Notes: generated by a model not told the origin, from the sequence alone. Shown: positions 29,701 through 39,900, counted from the first letter of the stretch. The stretch is DNA of 64,000 nt from an uncultured Selenomonadales bacterium (GCA_947307055.1 CAMZHX010000003.1:117164-181163), one strand, 5' to 3'. Made by a program: numbers and translations.

Positions 29701-32700
29701 TCCGGCGATAAAGTTACGATACAGGCTCTCAAGGGCAACGATTCACTAAACAACAACGCCCAAAAGGTTTTAATCGACGGCGGCGACGATAACGATAAAA
29801 TTTCAAACACCGGCGCGAACGCTACGCTTAACGCGCAGGGCGGCAACGATACCATTTACAACAATTCTTCCTCGTCTAACTTCAGAGCGGGCGCGGGCAA
29901 CGATTCCGTTTTCAGTCACAGCAGGAACAATGAAATTTATGGCATCAGCGGCAAAAATACCATTGAGAATTACAGCAATTCCGACTCAACTTCAATCACG
30001 GGCGGCACCGACAACGATTCCATTAAAAACAGCAGTGCAAATGTCATGATTTGGGGTCAAAAAGGCAACGACACCATTTATAGCAAGGGCACTTCAAACA
30101 GAATTTTCGGTGAGGAAGGCGACGACCTTATCAGCATTGAAGGTTCCTACAAAAATGAAATTACCGGCGGCGCGGGCAACGACACTATCAATTTGGATTG
30201 GAGTAGCAATAAAGCCGTAATTCAATACAACAAAGGCGACGGCAACGACTTTATCTCCGGCTTCAACGCAACTTCAACTTTGCAACTCGGCGACGGCAAC
30301 GACAGTTATTCCAAATCAATCGAAGGCGAAGACGTTATTGTCACTTTCGGCGAAGGAAATATCACACTCAAAGGCGCGGCAACCTTAGGCAGACTCCATA
30401 TCAACGGCGTCACAACTGTAAATGCAAACAACACTTTAAACGGAGCCGCGCTAATCGGCGACCGCTTAGATGATACCGTTAAAAATAGTGCCAACAGAGT
30501 AACAGTCAGCACGTTCGCGGGCAATGATGTCATAGAAAATTCCGGCTCACGAGTCACAATCGACGGCGGCGCGGACAATGATTCCATTACCAACAACGAC
30601 GGCAACAACGTATCAATCGTGGGCGGCGATGGCGCAGATTCCATTACCAATACCGAAGGCAATTTCGCCTCAATCAACGCGGGCGACGGCGTCAATACCA
30701 TTTCCAATATCAATAGCAATTTCGCCTCAATCGTTAGCGGTAAAGACCAAGATTATATTTCCGATACCAACGGCAAAAACAACACAATCGACGCGGGCAA
30801 CGGTCTCAACACCGTAATTTCTAGCGGCGGATTCAGGAATGTAATCACCGGCGGCAGTAATGTAGATTCCATTTCCGTTACCAACAGCAACAACACCACA
30901 ATTAACACTGGCGACGGCGCGGATATAATAAGCGTCAACGGCGGGTTCAGAAATGTAATCGTCGGCGGCGGAAGTGTTGATACCATTTATATTCCGTCAA
31001 GTGAAGGAGCTTTAATCAAACACAACAAAGGCGAAGGCAGCGACGTTATCTACGGCTTCAATTCAACGTCTACATTGCAACTGGGCGACGGCACTGACAC
31101 TTTTAATAGGGAATTCTATAATAACCATGTTATCGTTGAGACTGGCAAAGAGGCAGTCACACTCATGAATGCCAAAGATTTGTCATCCATAAATGTTATC
31201 GGAGTAGCAGAAAAAATTGGGGGACTTGATTTCTACAATCCAATAAGTACATTAGTCGAGGGAACAGATGGCAACGATTCAATCGTAAATGGCGCAGGCG
31301 GTCACGACTCCACGCTATTAGGCAACGCGGGCAACGATTCAATTAAAAACTACGGCGAAAGCGTGATAATCGACGGCGGCGCGGGTGACGATTACATTGA
31401 AAACGACGGTCACGGTAAAAACAGCACGCTTTCCGGCGGCGCGGGTAACGATTCCATTAAAAACACCACCCGCGAAAACGTCATGATTGAAGGCGGCTCC
31501 GGCAACGATTCTATTCGAAACATCTATGGCGACTCAGTGACAATCGACGCGGGCGCAGGCGACGATACCATTAGTCTTTCGAGTAATTCTAGAAGAACGA
31601 TGATTCAATACACGGAGGGCGACGACGACTTAATCACCGGCTTTAAATCGACGGATACATTAGTCATTTTTGATAATAGATTTTATGTAAGAAAAATCGG
31701 TGATGACCTTCTCGTCTGGATAAACGAAAAAGATAGTATCTTGGGCAGAATCACTTTGCAAGGCGCGGCGTCTTTACCCACAGTCAATATAATTCACGAC
31801 GAAAGAGAATTTCCAGTAAATCTCAACAATGCTAATAATGATACTTTGCTTGTGGGCACGTCGCTTAAGGATACCATTATAAATAGCGGCTCGTACGTCA
31901 CAATTTCCGCGCAGGGCGGCAACGATTCCATTTCCAACGGCGGCAATAACTCATCAATCGACGCGAGCGCGGGCGACGATACCATTGCCAATCGCGGCTC
32001 CAACGTCAAAATTTCTGCGGGCGCGGGCAGAGATTATATCCTCAATGACGCCGGCTTTAGTACGTCAATCGTTGGCGGCGAAGGTAGCGACTTTATAACT
32101 GTTGTGAGCAGTTCTCAAGTCACAGTCAACGCGGGTAAAGCCGACGACCAAATCAGCATTAGGGGCAACGATGAAATTTTCATAGAGTACAACGCAGGCG
32201 ACGGCAACGACAAAATTTATGGCTTTGATAATATGGCAACGCTAAATGTTGTCCAAACCGAATTCACTTCCGCGACCACCGGCAATGATATTGTTATCAC
32301 AGTCGGCAAAGATAAAATCACATTGGACGGAGCCGCCACTTTGTCAAATCCGCATATCGTCAACGGCACGCACGCCACTTTCACTGTTAAAAATGGCGCA
32401 GTGACTTGCGAAAGCGACTTGCCCGAAAACATTATCAAGGACGCTTACCAGTTCAACAAAGATTCTTCGTCGCTGTCACTAAGTAGCGCGTTGCAAAATT
32501 ATACCGTAAATGTTAAAGCCGACGCCGCCGGAAAAGTTAAATGGCATTACGGCACGGCTAGTCTGAATAGTGCCAGCACCCTCGAATATAAGCTTGACAA
32601 CAAGAAAAATAGCGTGACGTTGACGAGTAAAAATTACGGCGACGAAATTACTTTCGACGAAGATACGACTTTCAATTTCGGGCGGATTGAAGCTGAAACA

Positions 32701-35700
32701 TTTAAAAATAGCACCGTCACGACGAAGGGCGCGAAAAGGATTTCGTTTGAAAATAATTCTTCGGCAAATGTCATGGTTCCCAGAGGTTATCAAGTCGACG
32801 TTAGCGCAAGCAATATTATGGTTAATGACTTTCCGATAAACGCTCATAACGGTTCGGGCACAGTTACTGTAGAACGGCGCGGCATGACGTTTGAAGGTTA
32901 CGGCGTGCAATTCGTTGATTTAGAAGTCGCTAAGGAAAGTTACTTCGGCAAACTCGCGCCAATGACTGTCAATTACAATTCTAACGACGAAACCTACACA
33001 ATTTACAATGGGTCTTCCGTTAAAACTCTTTCCAACGATTTTACAAAGTTGACGTTTGACTTTAAAGACGATGCTAAAAATTCTACTTCCAATGATGAAA
33101 AATACTCTTACTACAAGATTAACGACGTAGCAATCGCGCTTGCAAAAACTGATGAGAAACTTGAAACCATAGAGGTATACGGGAGAACATTTAAAGTTCA
33201 GGACAAAGAAATTTACGCGGAAAAAATCGGGCGCATAACCCTTGACGAAAAAATTACTTTCAGCGGCACGCAAATTGACTATGACGGCGTGAAGGTAAAT
33301 TACGCGCATAATAAGCCGGTAAGTTATTCTCTGGACGGCAAAGAAATAACGCTAAGCGACGCGGCGAGCATTACGACCGGCGACGATACTAAAACCTTTA
33401 AGTGCGAGGCGGGCAGTTACATTGTCAACGGCAGGACTTTTGAGACTTCAGCTGATTTAACGTTCACTGCCAACACGAACGAAATTAAAATCCCGTTGCG
33501 CGACGCTAAGACCGAAGTTTACTTCGACGGCGTGCAAGTCAGCGGCGTTTCAAACGGCGGGGAAATTGTCTTCGATTTGGCTAGCAATAAAATTACGATA
33601 CCGAGCGGCGCGACACTTAATGTCAATTCGGCGCAGGAAGTTAAATTAAATCTTGCGGTGGGCAATTACACAATCGACGGCAAGAAACTTTCGCTTGATA
33701 GTGCGCTTGAAATTACAGCCGACAAGGACAATATAAAAGTTCCGCTTAGTGCAAAGCCCGTAACGATAAACGGCGCGGCGATTACTGGCACGGGCGAGGC
33801 GACCATTGACAACACGAACGATTTATTCTGTTCAGTTCTTTTGCCGAATGGCGCGTTGGTTAAAAATTTGAGCGGAAGTATTTACCAGCTGACAGGAAAA
33901 GATAGCATTGCTTACTTTGGCGACACGAATAAAAAAGTTCAGCTGACTGACGACGGCACAACTTATATCGAATACTACAAGGAAAATACAATCAGCGTCG
34001 GGTACAATCGTTTTATGTTTGAGACGGCAGAAATTAAAGGTAGCGACACTTGGACGATTGAAACTGCAGGCACGAGCGGCATAGATAAAATCACAAGCAT
34101 AACGGACGGCGCAACGGTTTCGACTTCTACAGAATACGTTGACGCGGGCGATTTGCGCTTTGAAGTGGAAACTTCTGGCGCGGGCACCTTCAACATTGCC
34201 GGACAAAAAATCACTTCGACTGCTAAAAATACCTACGTCGTTTACGGAAATTCCAACGGCGAAATAAAAGTTGCCGCGCAGGGCGAAGAATATGCCGATG
34301 ATGATTCCGAAGCGGCAGGAAAAACTTATAACTTTAATACGGCGGGCGATTACACCGTAAACGGAATAACTTTCAACGCTACAGCAAATTCTAAGGCGCA
34401 GACAATTACTCGCGGCGTTGAGTTCGATTTATCGAGTGGAACTTTCCAATTCGACGGCTTGACGCTTTCAGGCTCCGGCAAGGCGCAAATCAATCGCTAC
34501 AACGCCAGCTTAATTTCACTCACGAACGGCGCGAAAGTCAGCGGCTCCGATGCAACTAAATATCAAAATAGGCAATTCGAGATAAGCGGCGCGGTTGAAC
34601 TTATCGGCAAGAAGTTCGATACAAACGAGCAGATAAGGTGCGGGTTTATTAACGTTCAAGAGACGATAGAGGGACAAACTATCACCCTAAGAGGCTTTTA
34701 CGTCGATGATAAATACGTCAACATTCAAAGTGATTGCTATGACGCGGTGAAGGTCGTTGACAAGAAAATTTCGAGCATAGAGGGCGTCAAGAATTCGGCG
34801 GAGATAACCGGCAACGGCTTATCAAAAATTTCGATAGTGACGACCGAGAGCGGCGAATTTTCGATTAGCGGCGAGAAGTACAAGATAACCGACGACTCCG
34901 ACGGCGTAACGTTCGTGACGGATTCTCATGGCAACGTAGCCGAAATAAACGGGCTTAACGGTTCGGTCGAGGGCAATTTTGAGAATAAAATCAGCGTGAA
35001 CGGCAAGGCGATTGAGATAAGCGGCGCGAGTTCAGTAAAAGTTACGAGTGACGGCTCCAATGTCTCGGAAATATCAAATGTAGCGGGCGATTCGGTTACG
35101 ACAGGCGGCAAAACTTATCGTAAAAATGTTCGCGTGTACGAATTGGGCGGCGCGAAGAAATTAACGACTTCCGCCGACGGCACGATTATTTTCAGCGGCG
35201 GCAAGGCGTTTGAGATGAGCGCGGGCAAAACTTTCGAGCTTGACGAGGCAGGCAATATTTCCGGGATTGAGACTGTGCAAAGTGATTCTGCAACTTCGGC
35301 GGCGAATATCTTGGAGACGAGCGAGGAAGATTTTTCCACGATAAATCTTTCGACAACAAGCGGGCTTGATGAAGTTATCGGCGACTTTTCCGAAGGGCTC
35401 ACAGTCAACGGCGTCTTAGTGAGGGTGACTGACAGCACAAACTTTGCGGTAAAGAATGACGCTGAAAATGTTTACATAGAGACGACCGCGCCCGACACGT
35501 TCACGATTAACGGCAAAACTTTCGAGACTTCCGCCGACAAAACTATTTTCAAGCTGGACAAAGACGGCAACGTTAGCGAAATCGTGACGGATAGATTTTA
35601 CTTGTATCCTGACAACGAAACTTATCTGATAAATGGCGACTTCAGCGACGAAATCATTTTCAACGGGCAGAAATTCTGCGTGACGGGCACAAATGACATA

Positions 35701-37920
35701 ACGATTTTCATTGGCGAAGAGACTTCGATTGGAGTTGAACTGGCGCGGAATGCGGTTGAAGTTGTCGAGAGCGGCGACGCCTCCGAAATAGCTTTAAGCG
35801 GCGGCGGCGATATAACTATCGGCGGCAAAACCTTCAGCACGTCAGATGATTTTATCGGGTTATTGCAGATAAATTCGCTAGACAGTTTCATAGGGACGAT
35901 AAGCGGCGAACTTAGCGGGGTTGACCTTGCGGGAATCACAATCGAGAGCGACGACGAATTCAGCGCGACCGGCGACGGCGAAAAAGTCACTGCGATAGAA
36001 AATCTCCAGAACGGCACGTTGACCAGCGAAGATTTGGACACCATAACGATTAACGGCGAGAAACTAACTTTAGACGATTCAGACGAAGTGACGTTGACTA
36101 TTGCCGACGGCGAAGTTAAAACCTCTGCCGAAAACGAAAACCCCGCCGAAGAAATTTCGTATCCGGAAAATGCTAAGGTCATAACTGAAAATACTACGCT
36201 CAAGGGCGGCGATGTCGTTGTTGTCGAAGATACTGCCCAAAAACTCAAAATAACGGCGAGCAAGGGCAACGATACGATTTACACTTCGGGCAAAAACGTC
36301 GAGATTGACTTCAAGGGCGGCAAGACTGAAGTTTTCGCGACGGGCGGCACGATGAAAGTTTCGGGTTATAACGCCTCGAGCGGTAGCGGCTTCCACACCG
36401 ATTACGCAGACATTTTCGCGGCGGTTGATGAAGGCGACATTGTCTTCAATAAAGGCAGAATTACAATCGGCTCGGCACTTGTCATAGACGAGGGCGGCAA
36501 TAATGTTGTAAATTTCTTCGACACGACCGGCGAATCGCAAAAAGTTGGCAGGGCATTTACAGATACAGCACTTAATCTCAGCAAGGAAACGGCGGATTTA
36601 GTTCTTTACGCTGATAAAGATTCGACGCTTACGGGCGGAAGTGGTAGCGATTCCATTTTTGCATTCGAGGGAAGTAAAGTTGACGCGGGCGCAGGGAACA
36701 ATTACATTTATCTTGAGGAGCGCGGCGCAAATGCTGACGGCGTAACAATTTTGCTCAACGGCAAAAATACTGTCGAAAACTTCAACGCGACCTTTGATGG
36801 CGATAAAATCTCTGTTGACGCGACAAATCACGATTTCAGCTTTGACGGCTCAAATGTCAGCGTAAAGAGTGGTTCGGCTCGCGCCTTGTTGCAAAATATT
36901 TCTTCGGACGATGATGCGGCAAGAATTTTGACGGTTATAAACGGCAAGGAAATTAAAACCGCGATTGCTCAAGAAGGGTTGATAATTTCGGCGGGTGATG
37001 ACACGGCGGACGCTTACTACGGGGAAAAATCTGGCGTTGACTTTACCGGTTATAGCGATTCTTTGACGGTTGACCTGAACAAAAATTTCTACGGGATAAA
37101 TCGAGTGACATTAGGCGGCGGGCAGAATACTTTGCTTAGCTCATCGGGCAACGAGACTTTGGCGAGTTCCGACGGCACGACCGAATTTATTTTCAACAAG
37201 GACAGCGGCCGCGACGTGATTAATAATTTCAACTTCGACGGAGACAAAATCAACGTCGGCAACGAGACTATCACGGCGGTAAATGTGAACAATGCGGGTG
37301 GCGTCCGTATGGAAATTGGCGGCAACGCAACTTTGACGCTCGAAGACGCGCAGGGCAAAAACTTCCGGATAAATAATTTCGTCGCTCTGCTCGATAAGAA
37401 TCTTACTTACAATGCCGAAGCGAATTATTTCGTAGCAACTTCACAAAATGCAAGCGTTATCGTCAATGAAGGCGCAGAAATTTGGTTGGACGGCTCGCAC
37501 GGGAAAATTTTCAGCGGTGACATCAGAACTTTGGACGCTTCGACTTCTGACGGCAGAAATATTTTGGCAGGCAACGACTTTGACAACACAATCCGCGCAG
37601 GTTCCGGCGATTCGAGTTTATGGGGCGGCAATTTAGGCAATGACTTCATGCAAGGCGGCACGGGTAAAAATACTTTCTTCTACACGGTCGGCAATGGCTC
37701 CGATACAATAGCAGGCGCGAATAATGGCGACGTTGTAAATTTGGCTCAAATGACGCTTGACCAAATCGCCAGTACAAATATCACAGCCGACGCGGTAACG
37801 CTTAACTTTAAAGACGGCGGCTCACTGCAAATCAATTCTGCCGCTGACATTACGTATCAACTTGCCGATGGCTCGAAATTCTCTGCTAATCATGCTCAAG
37901 CTACTTGGATAGCAAAATAA
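26716..37920 (+). CDS. Giant RTX-type calcium-binding secreted protein, 3,734 aa
   Basis: The first half (about residues 1-1,900) is built from many GGxGND(S/T)I motifs, the calcium-binding RTX nonapeptide, usually one per 18-20 residues, spaced by Asn/Ser-rich strands such as NAGSNSTVTGG. It is broken several times by a non-RTX module containing GDGNDYIxGFNxxSTLxI. Residues of about 1,900-3,150 are beta-rich and repeat (I/V)NGKTFETSAD-like units; RTX-like motifs return at KGNDTIYTSGKNVEI and near the C terminus (GNDFMQGGTGKNTFFY), which ends with an uncleaved tail ADGSKFSANHAQATWIAK. There is no N-terminal signal peptide. Family knowledge: such proteins leave by type I secretion and fold in external calcium. 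No type I transporter is in the window. Start ATG 26716 follows AGAAAGGAAG. The frame is intact over 11.2 kb. Confidence 0.9.
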   Translation: MNIENFSPYTVVTGTEGNDSISNNKGGGATINALGGDDTIDNGIGSSRVSINAGAGNDSINNNAGYATIRGGAGDDSISLSTVWENSLIIYNAGDGNDYIENFNTMSTLSIADTGYATTANGNDEIVYVEDGSKITLKGVTSARISGRQGTFVSSTFDNKKNDLLLIGSDSNNRITNSGKDVMILTNGGSDSVTNQGQNAKIGGGADNDSIWSNGLNSSLDGGAGNDTIENAGSNSTITGGDGNDTIQNYGSNSTVTGGAGNDTIKNYGGKQVSINGGAGDDSIENTGSNSTVTGGDGNDNIENHGSTVSVDLGAGNDTIKNAGSNSTVNGGAGNDSISNSGSGSKVNGGEGNDTIQNYTHQNTIDAGAGNDSVFSHGIYSSIIGGTGNDSIKNNSNFATIRGGAGDDSISLSTNLFRENSLIIYNAGDGNDYIENFNTMSTLSIADTGYATTANGNDEIVYVEDGSKITLKGVTSARISGRQGTFVSSTFDNKKNDLLLIGSDSNNRITNSGKDVMILTNGGSDSVTNQGQNAKIGGGADNDSIWSNGLNGSLDGGAGNDIIQNTGSNSTINGGEGNDSISNDAQNVTVEGGAGNDTIQNAGSNSTVTGGAGNDSISNSGSGSKVNGGEGNDTIRSNAENVTVEGGAGNDIIYLNDKANNLVQYTLGDGNDTIYGFNDTSTLDIGDGNSASIGRRGNDMVVTYDESEILLVGAENLSKINVRGMRDEILNVTNTKNDTSIVGGSFDDKIINQGKNVTIFAQGGSDTIQSTAENVTIHAGTENDRITVEGGNKNLINGDAGNDSIDNISSKNVTINAGADNDFIQNKNTDSNNVIILGGEGNDSISNVASTVTIDAGAGNDTIFNDGTYNVSIVGGAGNDTIRNNSAQNLTIEGGKGDDSILNVGNNALIKYTSGDGNDYITGFKSDSTLSIAGGIASTAKRGRNLIVTVGGGKITLAGARNLSTVNIIETPINKSFSESNTTIYGTNANDTIINSGDKVTIQALKGNDSLNNNAQKVLIDGGDDNDKISNTGANATLNAQGGNDTIYNNSSSSNFRAGAGNDSVFSHSRNNEIYGISGKNTIENYSNSDSTSITGGTDNDSIKNSSANVMIWGQKGNDTIYSKGTSNRIFGEEGDDLISIEGSYKNEITGGAGNDTINLDWSSNKAVIQYNKGDGNDFISGFNATSTLQLGDGNDSYSKSIEGEDVIVTFGEGNITLKGAATLGRLHINGVTTVNANNTLNGAALIGDRLDDTVKNSANRVTVSTFAGNDVIENSGSRVTIDGGADNDSITNNDGNNVSIVGGDGADSITNTEGNFASINAGDGVNTISNINSNFASIVSGKDQDYISDTNGKNNTIDAGNGLNTVISSGGFRNVITGGSNVDSISVTNSNNTTINTGDGADIISVNGGFRNVIVGGGSVDTIYIPSSEGALIKHNKGEGSDVIYGFNSTSTLQLGDGTDTFNREFYNNHVIVETGKEAVTLMNAKDLSSINVIGVAEKIGGLDFYNPISTLVEGTDGNDSIVNGAGGHDSTLLGNAGNDSIKNYGESVIIDGGAGDDYIENDGHGKNSTLSGGAGNDSIKNTTRENVMIEGGSGNDSIRNIYGDSVTIDAGAGDDTISLSSNSRRTMIQYTEGDDDLITGFKSTDTLVIFDNRFYVRKIGDDLLVWINEKDSILGRITLQGAASLPTVNIIHDEREFPVNLNNANNDTLLVGTSLKDTIINSGSYVTISAQGGNDSISNGGNNSSIDASAGDDTIANRGSNVKISAGAGRDYILNDAGFSTSIVGGEGSDFITVVSSSQVTVNAGKADDQISIRGNDEIFIEYNAGDGNDKIYGFDNMATLNVVQTEFTSATTGNDIVITVGKDKITLDGAATLSNPHIVNGTHATFTVKNGAVTCESDLPENIIKDAYQFNKDSSSLSLSSALQNYTVNVKADAAGKVKWHYGTASLNSASTLEYKLDNKKNSVTLTSKNYGDEITFDEDTTFNFGRIEAETFKNSTVTTKGAKRISFENNSSANVMVPRGYQVDVSASNIMVNDFPINAHNGSGTVTVERRGMTFEGYGVQFVDLEVAKESYFGKLAPMTVNYNSNDETYTIYNGSSVKTLSNDFTKLTFDFKDDAKNSTSNDEKYSYYKINDVAIALAKTDEKLETIEVYGRTFKVQDKEIYAEKIGRITLDEKITFSGTQIDYDGVKVNYAHNKPVSYSLDGKEITLSDAASITTGDDTKTFKCEAGSYIVNGRTFETSADLTFTANTNEIKIPLRDAKTEVYFDGVQVSGVSNGGEIVFDLASNKITIPSGATLNVNSAQEVKLNLAVGNYTIDGKKLSLDSALEITADKDNIKVPLSAKPVTINGAAITGTGEATIDNTNDLFCSVLLPNGALVKNLSGSIYQLTGKDSIAYFGDTNKKVQLTDDGTTYIEYYKENTISVGYNRFMFETAEIKGSDTWTIETAGTSGIDKITSITDGATVSTSTEYVDAGDLRFEVETSGAGTFNIAGQKITSTAKNTYVVYGNSNGEIKVAAQGEEYADDDSEAAGKTYNFNTAGDYTVNGITFNATANSKAQTITRGVEFDLSSGTFQFDGLTLSGSGKAQINRYNASLISLTNGAKVSGSDATKYQNRQFEISGAVELIGKKFDTNEQIRCGFINVQETIEGQTITLRGFYVDDKYVNIQSDCYDAVKVVDKKISSIEGVKNSAEITGNGLSKISIVTTESGEFSISGEKYKITDDSDGVTFVTDSHGNVAEINGLNGSVEGNFENKISVNGKAIEISGASSVKVTSDGSNVSEISNVAGDSVTTGGKTYRKNVRVYELGGAKKLTTSADGTIIFSGGKAFEMSAGKTFELDEAGNISGIETVQSDSATSAANILETSEEDFSTINLSTTSGLDEVIGDFSEGLTVNGVLVRVTDSTNFAVKNDAENVYIETTAPDTFTINGKTFETSADKTIFKLDKDGNVSEIVTDRFYLYPDNETYLINGDFSDEIIFNGQKFCVTGTNDITIFIGEETSIGVELARNAVEVVESGDASEIALSGGGDITIGGKTFSTSDDFIGLLQINSLDSFIGTISGELSGVDLAGITIESDDEFSATGDGEKVTAIENLQNGTLTSEDLDTITINGEKLTLDDSDEVTLTIADGEVKTSAENENPAEEISYPENAKVITENTTLKGGDVVVVEDTAQKLKITASKGNDTIYTSGKNVEIDFKGGKTEVFATGGTMKVSGYNASSGSGFHTDYADIFAAVDEGDIVFNKGRITIGSALVIDEGGNNVVNFFDTTGESQKVGRAFTDTALNLSKETADLVLYADKDSTLTGGSGSDSIFAFEGSKVDAGAGNNYIYLEERGANADGVTILLNGKNTVENFNATFDGDKISVDATNHDFSFDGSNVSVKSGSARALLQNISSDDDAARILTVINGKEIKTAIAQEGLIISAGDDTADAYYGEKSGVDFTGYSDSLTVDLNKNFYGINRVTLGGGQNTLLSSSGNETLASSDGTTEFIFNKDSGRDVINNFNFDGDKINVGNETITAVNVNNAGGVRMEIGGNATLTLEDAQGKNFRINNFVALLDKNLTYNAEANYFVATSQNASVIVNEGAEIWLDGSHGKIFSGDIRTLDASTSDGRNILAGNDFDNTIRAGSGDSSLWGGNLGNDFMQGGTGKNTFFYTVGNGSDTIAGANNGDVVNLAQMTLDQIASTNITADAVTLNFKDGGSLQINSAADITYQLADGSKFSANHAQATWIAK
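26966..27366 (+). repeat. 401-bp perfect internal duplication in the RTX gene, copy 1
   Basis: I compared this stretch with 27968-28368 (offset 1,002 bp, a multiple of three) and saw no difference over 401 bases, while the flanking sequence differs. It encodes NSLIIYNAGDGNDYIENFN to SIWSNGLN. Confidence 0.85.
27968..28368 (+). repeat. 401-bp perfect internal duplication in the RTX gene, copy 2
   Basis: Second copy of the 26966-27366 segment. The first difference downstream is A/G at 27367/28369. Confidence 0.85.
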
Positions 37921-37945
37921 ATTACACACTCGGCGATAAAAAAAT

Positions 37946-37981
37946 AGTTCGTGAGCTGAAATTGGCTTGCGAACTTTTTTA
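37946..37981 (+). terminator. Rho-independent terminator after the RTX gene
   Basis: AGTTCGTGAGC pairs with GCTTGCGAACT, followed by a T run, 25 bp after the stop codon. Confidence 0.85.
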
Positions 37982-37988
37982 TGTCCGC

Positions 37989-38017
37989 TTGATAATGCCA
38001 TAGTTATTTGTTATAAT
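37989..38017 (+). promoter_or_regulatory. Sigma-70-type promoter of the amidohydrolase
   Basis: TTGATA (37989-37994), 17 bp, TATAAT (38012-38017), followed by GGGAGGT and ATG 38045. Confidence 0.75.
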
Positions 38018-38044
38018 TTTTTATATTGAAAGGGAGGTATTTTT

Positions 38045-39814
38045 ATGTATAAAGGACTGACGCGCCGCGATTTTATCAAGGCAAGCTCGCTGGCGGCACT
38101 CGGATTTTTTGTAGCGGGTTGCGGCGGCAATGACAAACAGGCGGCCAGCGGCGGCAGTGATAAACCTGCTGACCTAGTCGTTTACGGCAAAATTTTCACG
38201 TCCGAAGATAATAAGATTGTCGAGGCATTCGCGGTCAAGGGCGGCAAATTTGTCTACGTGGGCGACAAGGCGGGAGCTGAAGCCTTTATCGACAAGGGCA
38301 AGACGGAAATTATCGACTACACCGACAAGGGGCTTGTTATGCCCGGTTGCGGCAATGGTCACGCGCATTATTTATCCGCTTATGCAGTCAAATCATTCGG
38401 GACGATGATTGCCTATGAAGACGACGTGAACAAATTTTTAACGGAAATAGTGCCCTCTACTGTCAAAAAGGCTAGGGAGACGAGCGCAAAAGCTGTATAC
38501 GGCATGGGCTGGGAGTTCCAAACATTTAAGCACAATATGCCGACGCGTCAGCAGTTGGACGCCATTTGCAGTGATATTCCGATGTACTTTGCTGACGAGG
38601 AAAATCACAAGTCGATAGTAAATACGATTTTACTTGTCAAGGCGGGAGTTATGAAGGAAGACGGCACTGTCCTCAAAAAGGGCGATGACATACGCGGCGG
38701 CGAAATCGTCATGGGCGACGACGGCACCCCGACCGGTTTTCTTAAGGAGCAGGCCTCAACTTACGTGCGCTCCTTCCTGGACAACGAAAGCCTCTTTACG
38801 GTTGACATAGCGAAAGCGACCCTAGCGAAAATTCAAGAGCAGTTGTTGTCCGAAGGTTACACGATGTACCTTGACGGCTACTCAAGCTATTTCTTTAACG
38901 ACGTTTATTATCAAGCCGCCCAGCAATTTGAAAAGTCTGGCGATATGCATTTCGTGTTAGGCTTTACTTACGAAATTGATAGCTGGATGGACATTGACGA
39001 GAAATTGAAAAAAGCTGCCGACGCTAAAAAATTTGAATCCTCGCAAGTAAAACCGAATTGGATAAAACTTTTCATGGACGGCACTGTCGAGAGCGGCACG
39101 GGCTTTATTGACCCGGTATATCTCGACGGACATCAAGGCATCGTCAACTGGACGGAAGAGGAAATAACCGACATAACGCGCAAGGCGAATGCAAACGGAT
39201 TAACTATGCACATACACGCGCTGGGCAATGCCGGAGTCAATCGCGTCGTCAATGCATACATCAACGGCGGGAAAAAGGAAATGCGAAATACGATTGTTCA
39301 CCTTCGCAACGTCAACGAGCCGGATTATAAGCGCATGGCAGACAACAATATCTATGTGACTTCCGGAATGCTTTGGCACCACGCCTCCAAAGAACAAGCC
39401 GAGGAATTTAAAACCATTCTCCCCGGAAAATTTGCGTACCAAGGCTACCCGATGAAGTCGTTCTTTGATAATGGCATCCCCGTATCTTTCCATACGGATT
39501 ACCCTGCGCTCTCCAACAGCCCCGATGACCCGTTCGGCATTATGGAGATTGCATTGACGGGCGTCTGTTACTTTGAAGGCGGAAATCCTTGGTGGACTGA
39601 AGAACTCGTCACCCGCGAACAGGCTCTCACCGCTCTGACTATCGGTTGCGCAAAGCAAATGTTCCTTGAAAACGAACGCGGCAGTATAAGCACGGGCAAA
39701 TATGCCGACTTCTTGCTTGTCACTAAAGACGTGTTAACTTGCCCCGTGACGGAAATTCACACCGCAAAACCTGCAGCGACCTACTTTGAGGGCAAAAAAG
39801 TTTTCTCCGCGTAA
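38045..39814 (+). CDS. Tat-exported lipoprotein amidohydrolase (YtcJ-like, Amidohydro_3), 589 aa
   Basis: The N terminus combines a twin-arginine signal (LTRRDFIKASS) with a lipobox (FVAGC, Cys26), so the enzyme is probably exported folded and anchored as a lipoprotein. The mature part matches YtcJ-like metal-dependent amidohydrolases: a beta-sandwich start (DLVVYGKIFTSEDNKIVEAFAV), a metal-binding HxH (GNGHAH), a later IHALGNAGVNRVV and SFHTDYP with the conserved Asp, and a closing LTIGCAKQMFLENERGSISTGKYADFLLV. The substrate is unknown; related proteins hydrolyse cyclic amides or amide derivatives. A deletion remnant of a close paralogue lies at 41465-41785, and Tat-exported esterases follow. 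A terminator separates it from the first esterase. Confidence 0.88.
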   Translation: MYKGLTRRDFIKASSLAALGFFVAGCGGNDKQAASGGSDKPADLVVYGKIFTSEDNKIVEAFAVKGGKFVYVGDKAGAEAFIDKGKTEIIDYTDKGLVMPGCGNGHAHYLSAYAVKSFGTMIAYEDDVNKFLTEIVPSTVKKARETSAKAVYGMGWEFQTFKHNMPTRQQLDAICSDIPMYFADEENHKSIVNTILLVKAGVMKEDGTVLKKGDDIRGGEIVMGDDGTPTGFLKEQASTYVRSFLDNESLFTVDIAKATLAKIQEQLLSEGYTMYLDGYSSYFFNDVYYQAAQQFEKSGDMHFVLGFTYEIDSWMDIDEKLKKAADAKKFESSQVKPNWIKLFMDGTVESGTGFIDPVYLDGHQGIVNWTEEEITDITRKANANGLTMHIHALGNAGVNRVVNAYINGGKKEMRNTIVHLRNVNEPDYKRMADNNIYVTSGMLWHHASKEQAEEFKTILPGKFAYQGYPMKSFFDNGIPVSFHTDYPALSNSPDDPFGIMEIALTGVCYFEGGNPWWTEELVTREQALTALTIGCAKQMFLENERGSISTGKYADFLLVTKDVLTCPVTEIHTAKPAATYFEGKKVFSA

Positions 39815-39830
39815 AAAATCAGATTTTCAT

Positions 39831-39858
39831 CCTCGACAACGAGTCGGGGCTTTTTTTT
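39831..39858 (+). terminator. Rho-independent terminator after the amidohydrolase
   Basis: CCTCGAC pairs with GTCGGGG around AACGA, followed by eight T. Confidence 0.8.
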
Positions 39859-39900
39859 CTATTTCAATATGCTAAAATGATATTGAAAGGAAGTGATTTT

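Noticed and set aside
27360..31600. Periodic DNA in the RTX gene considered as CRISPR or satellite
   Set aside because: The period follows protein motif spacing (GGxGND) in one open frame, so it is coding repetition.
35622..36269. Long minus-strand frames opposite the RTX gene
   Set aside because: Shadows of GGxGxD repeat codons read backwards; no start signals and no recognisable protein family.
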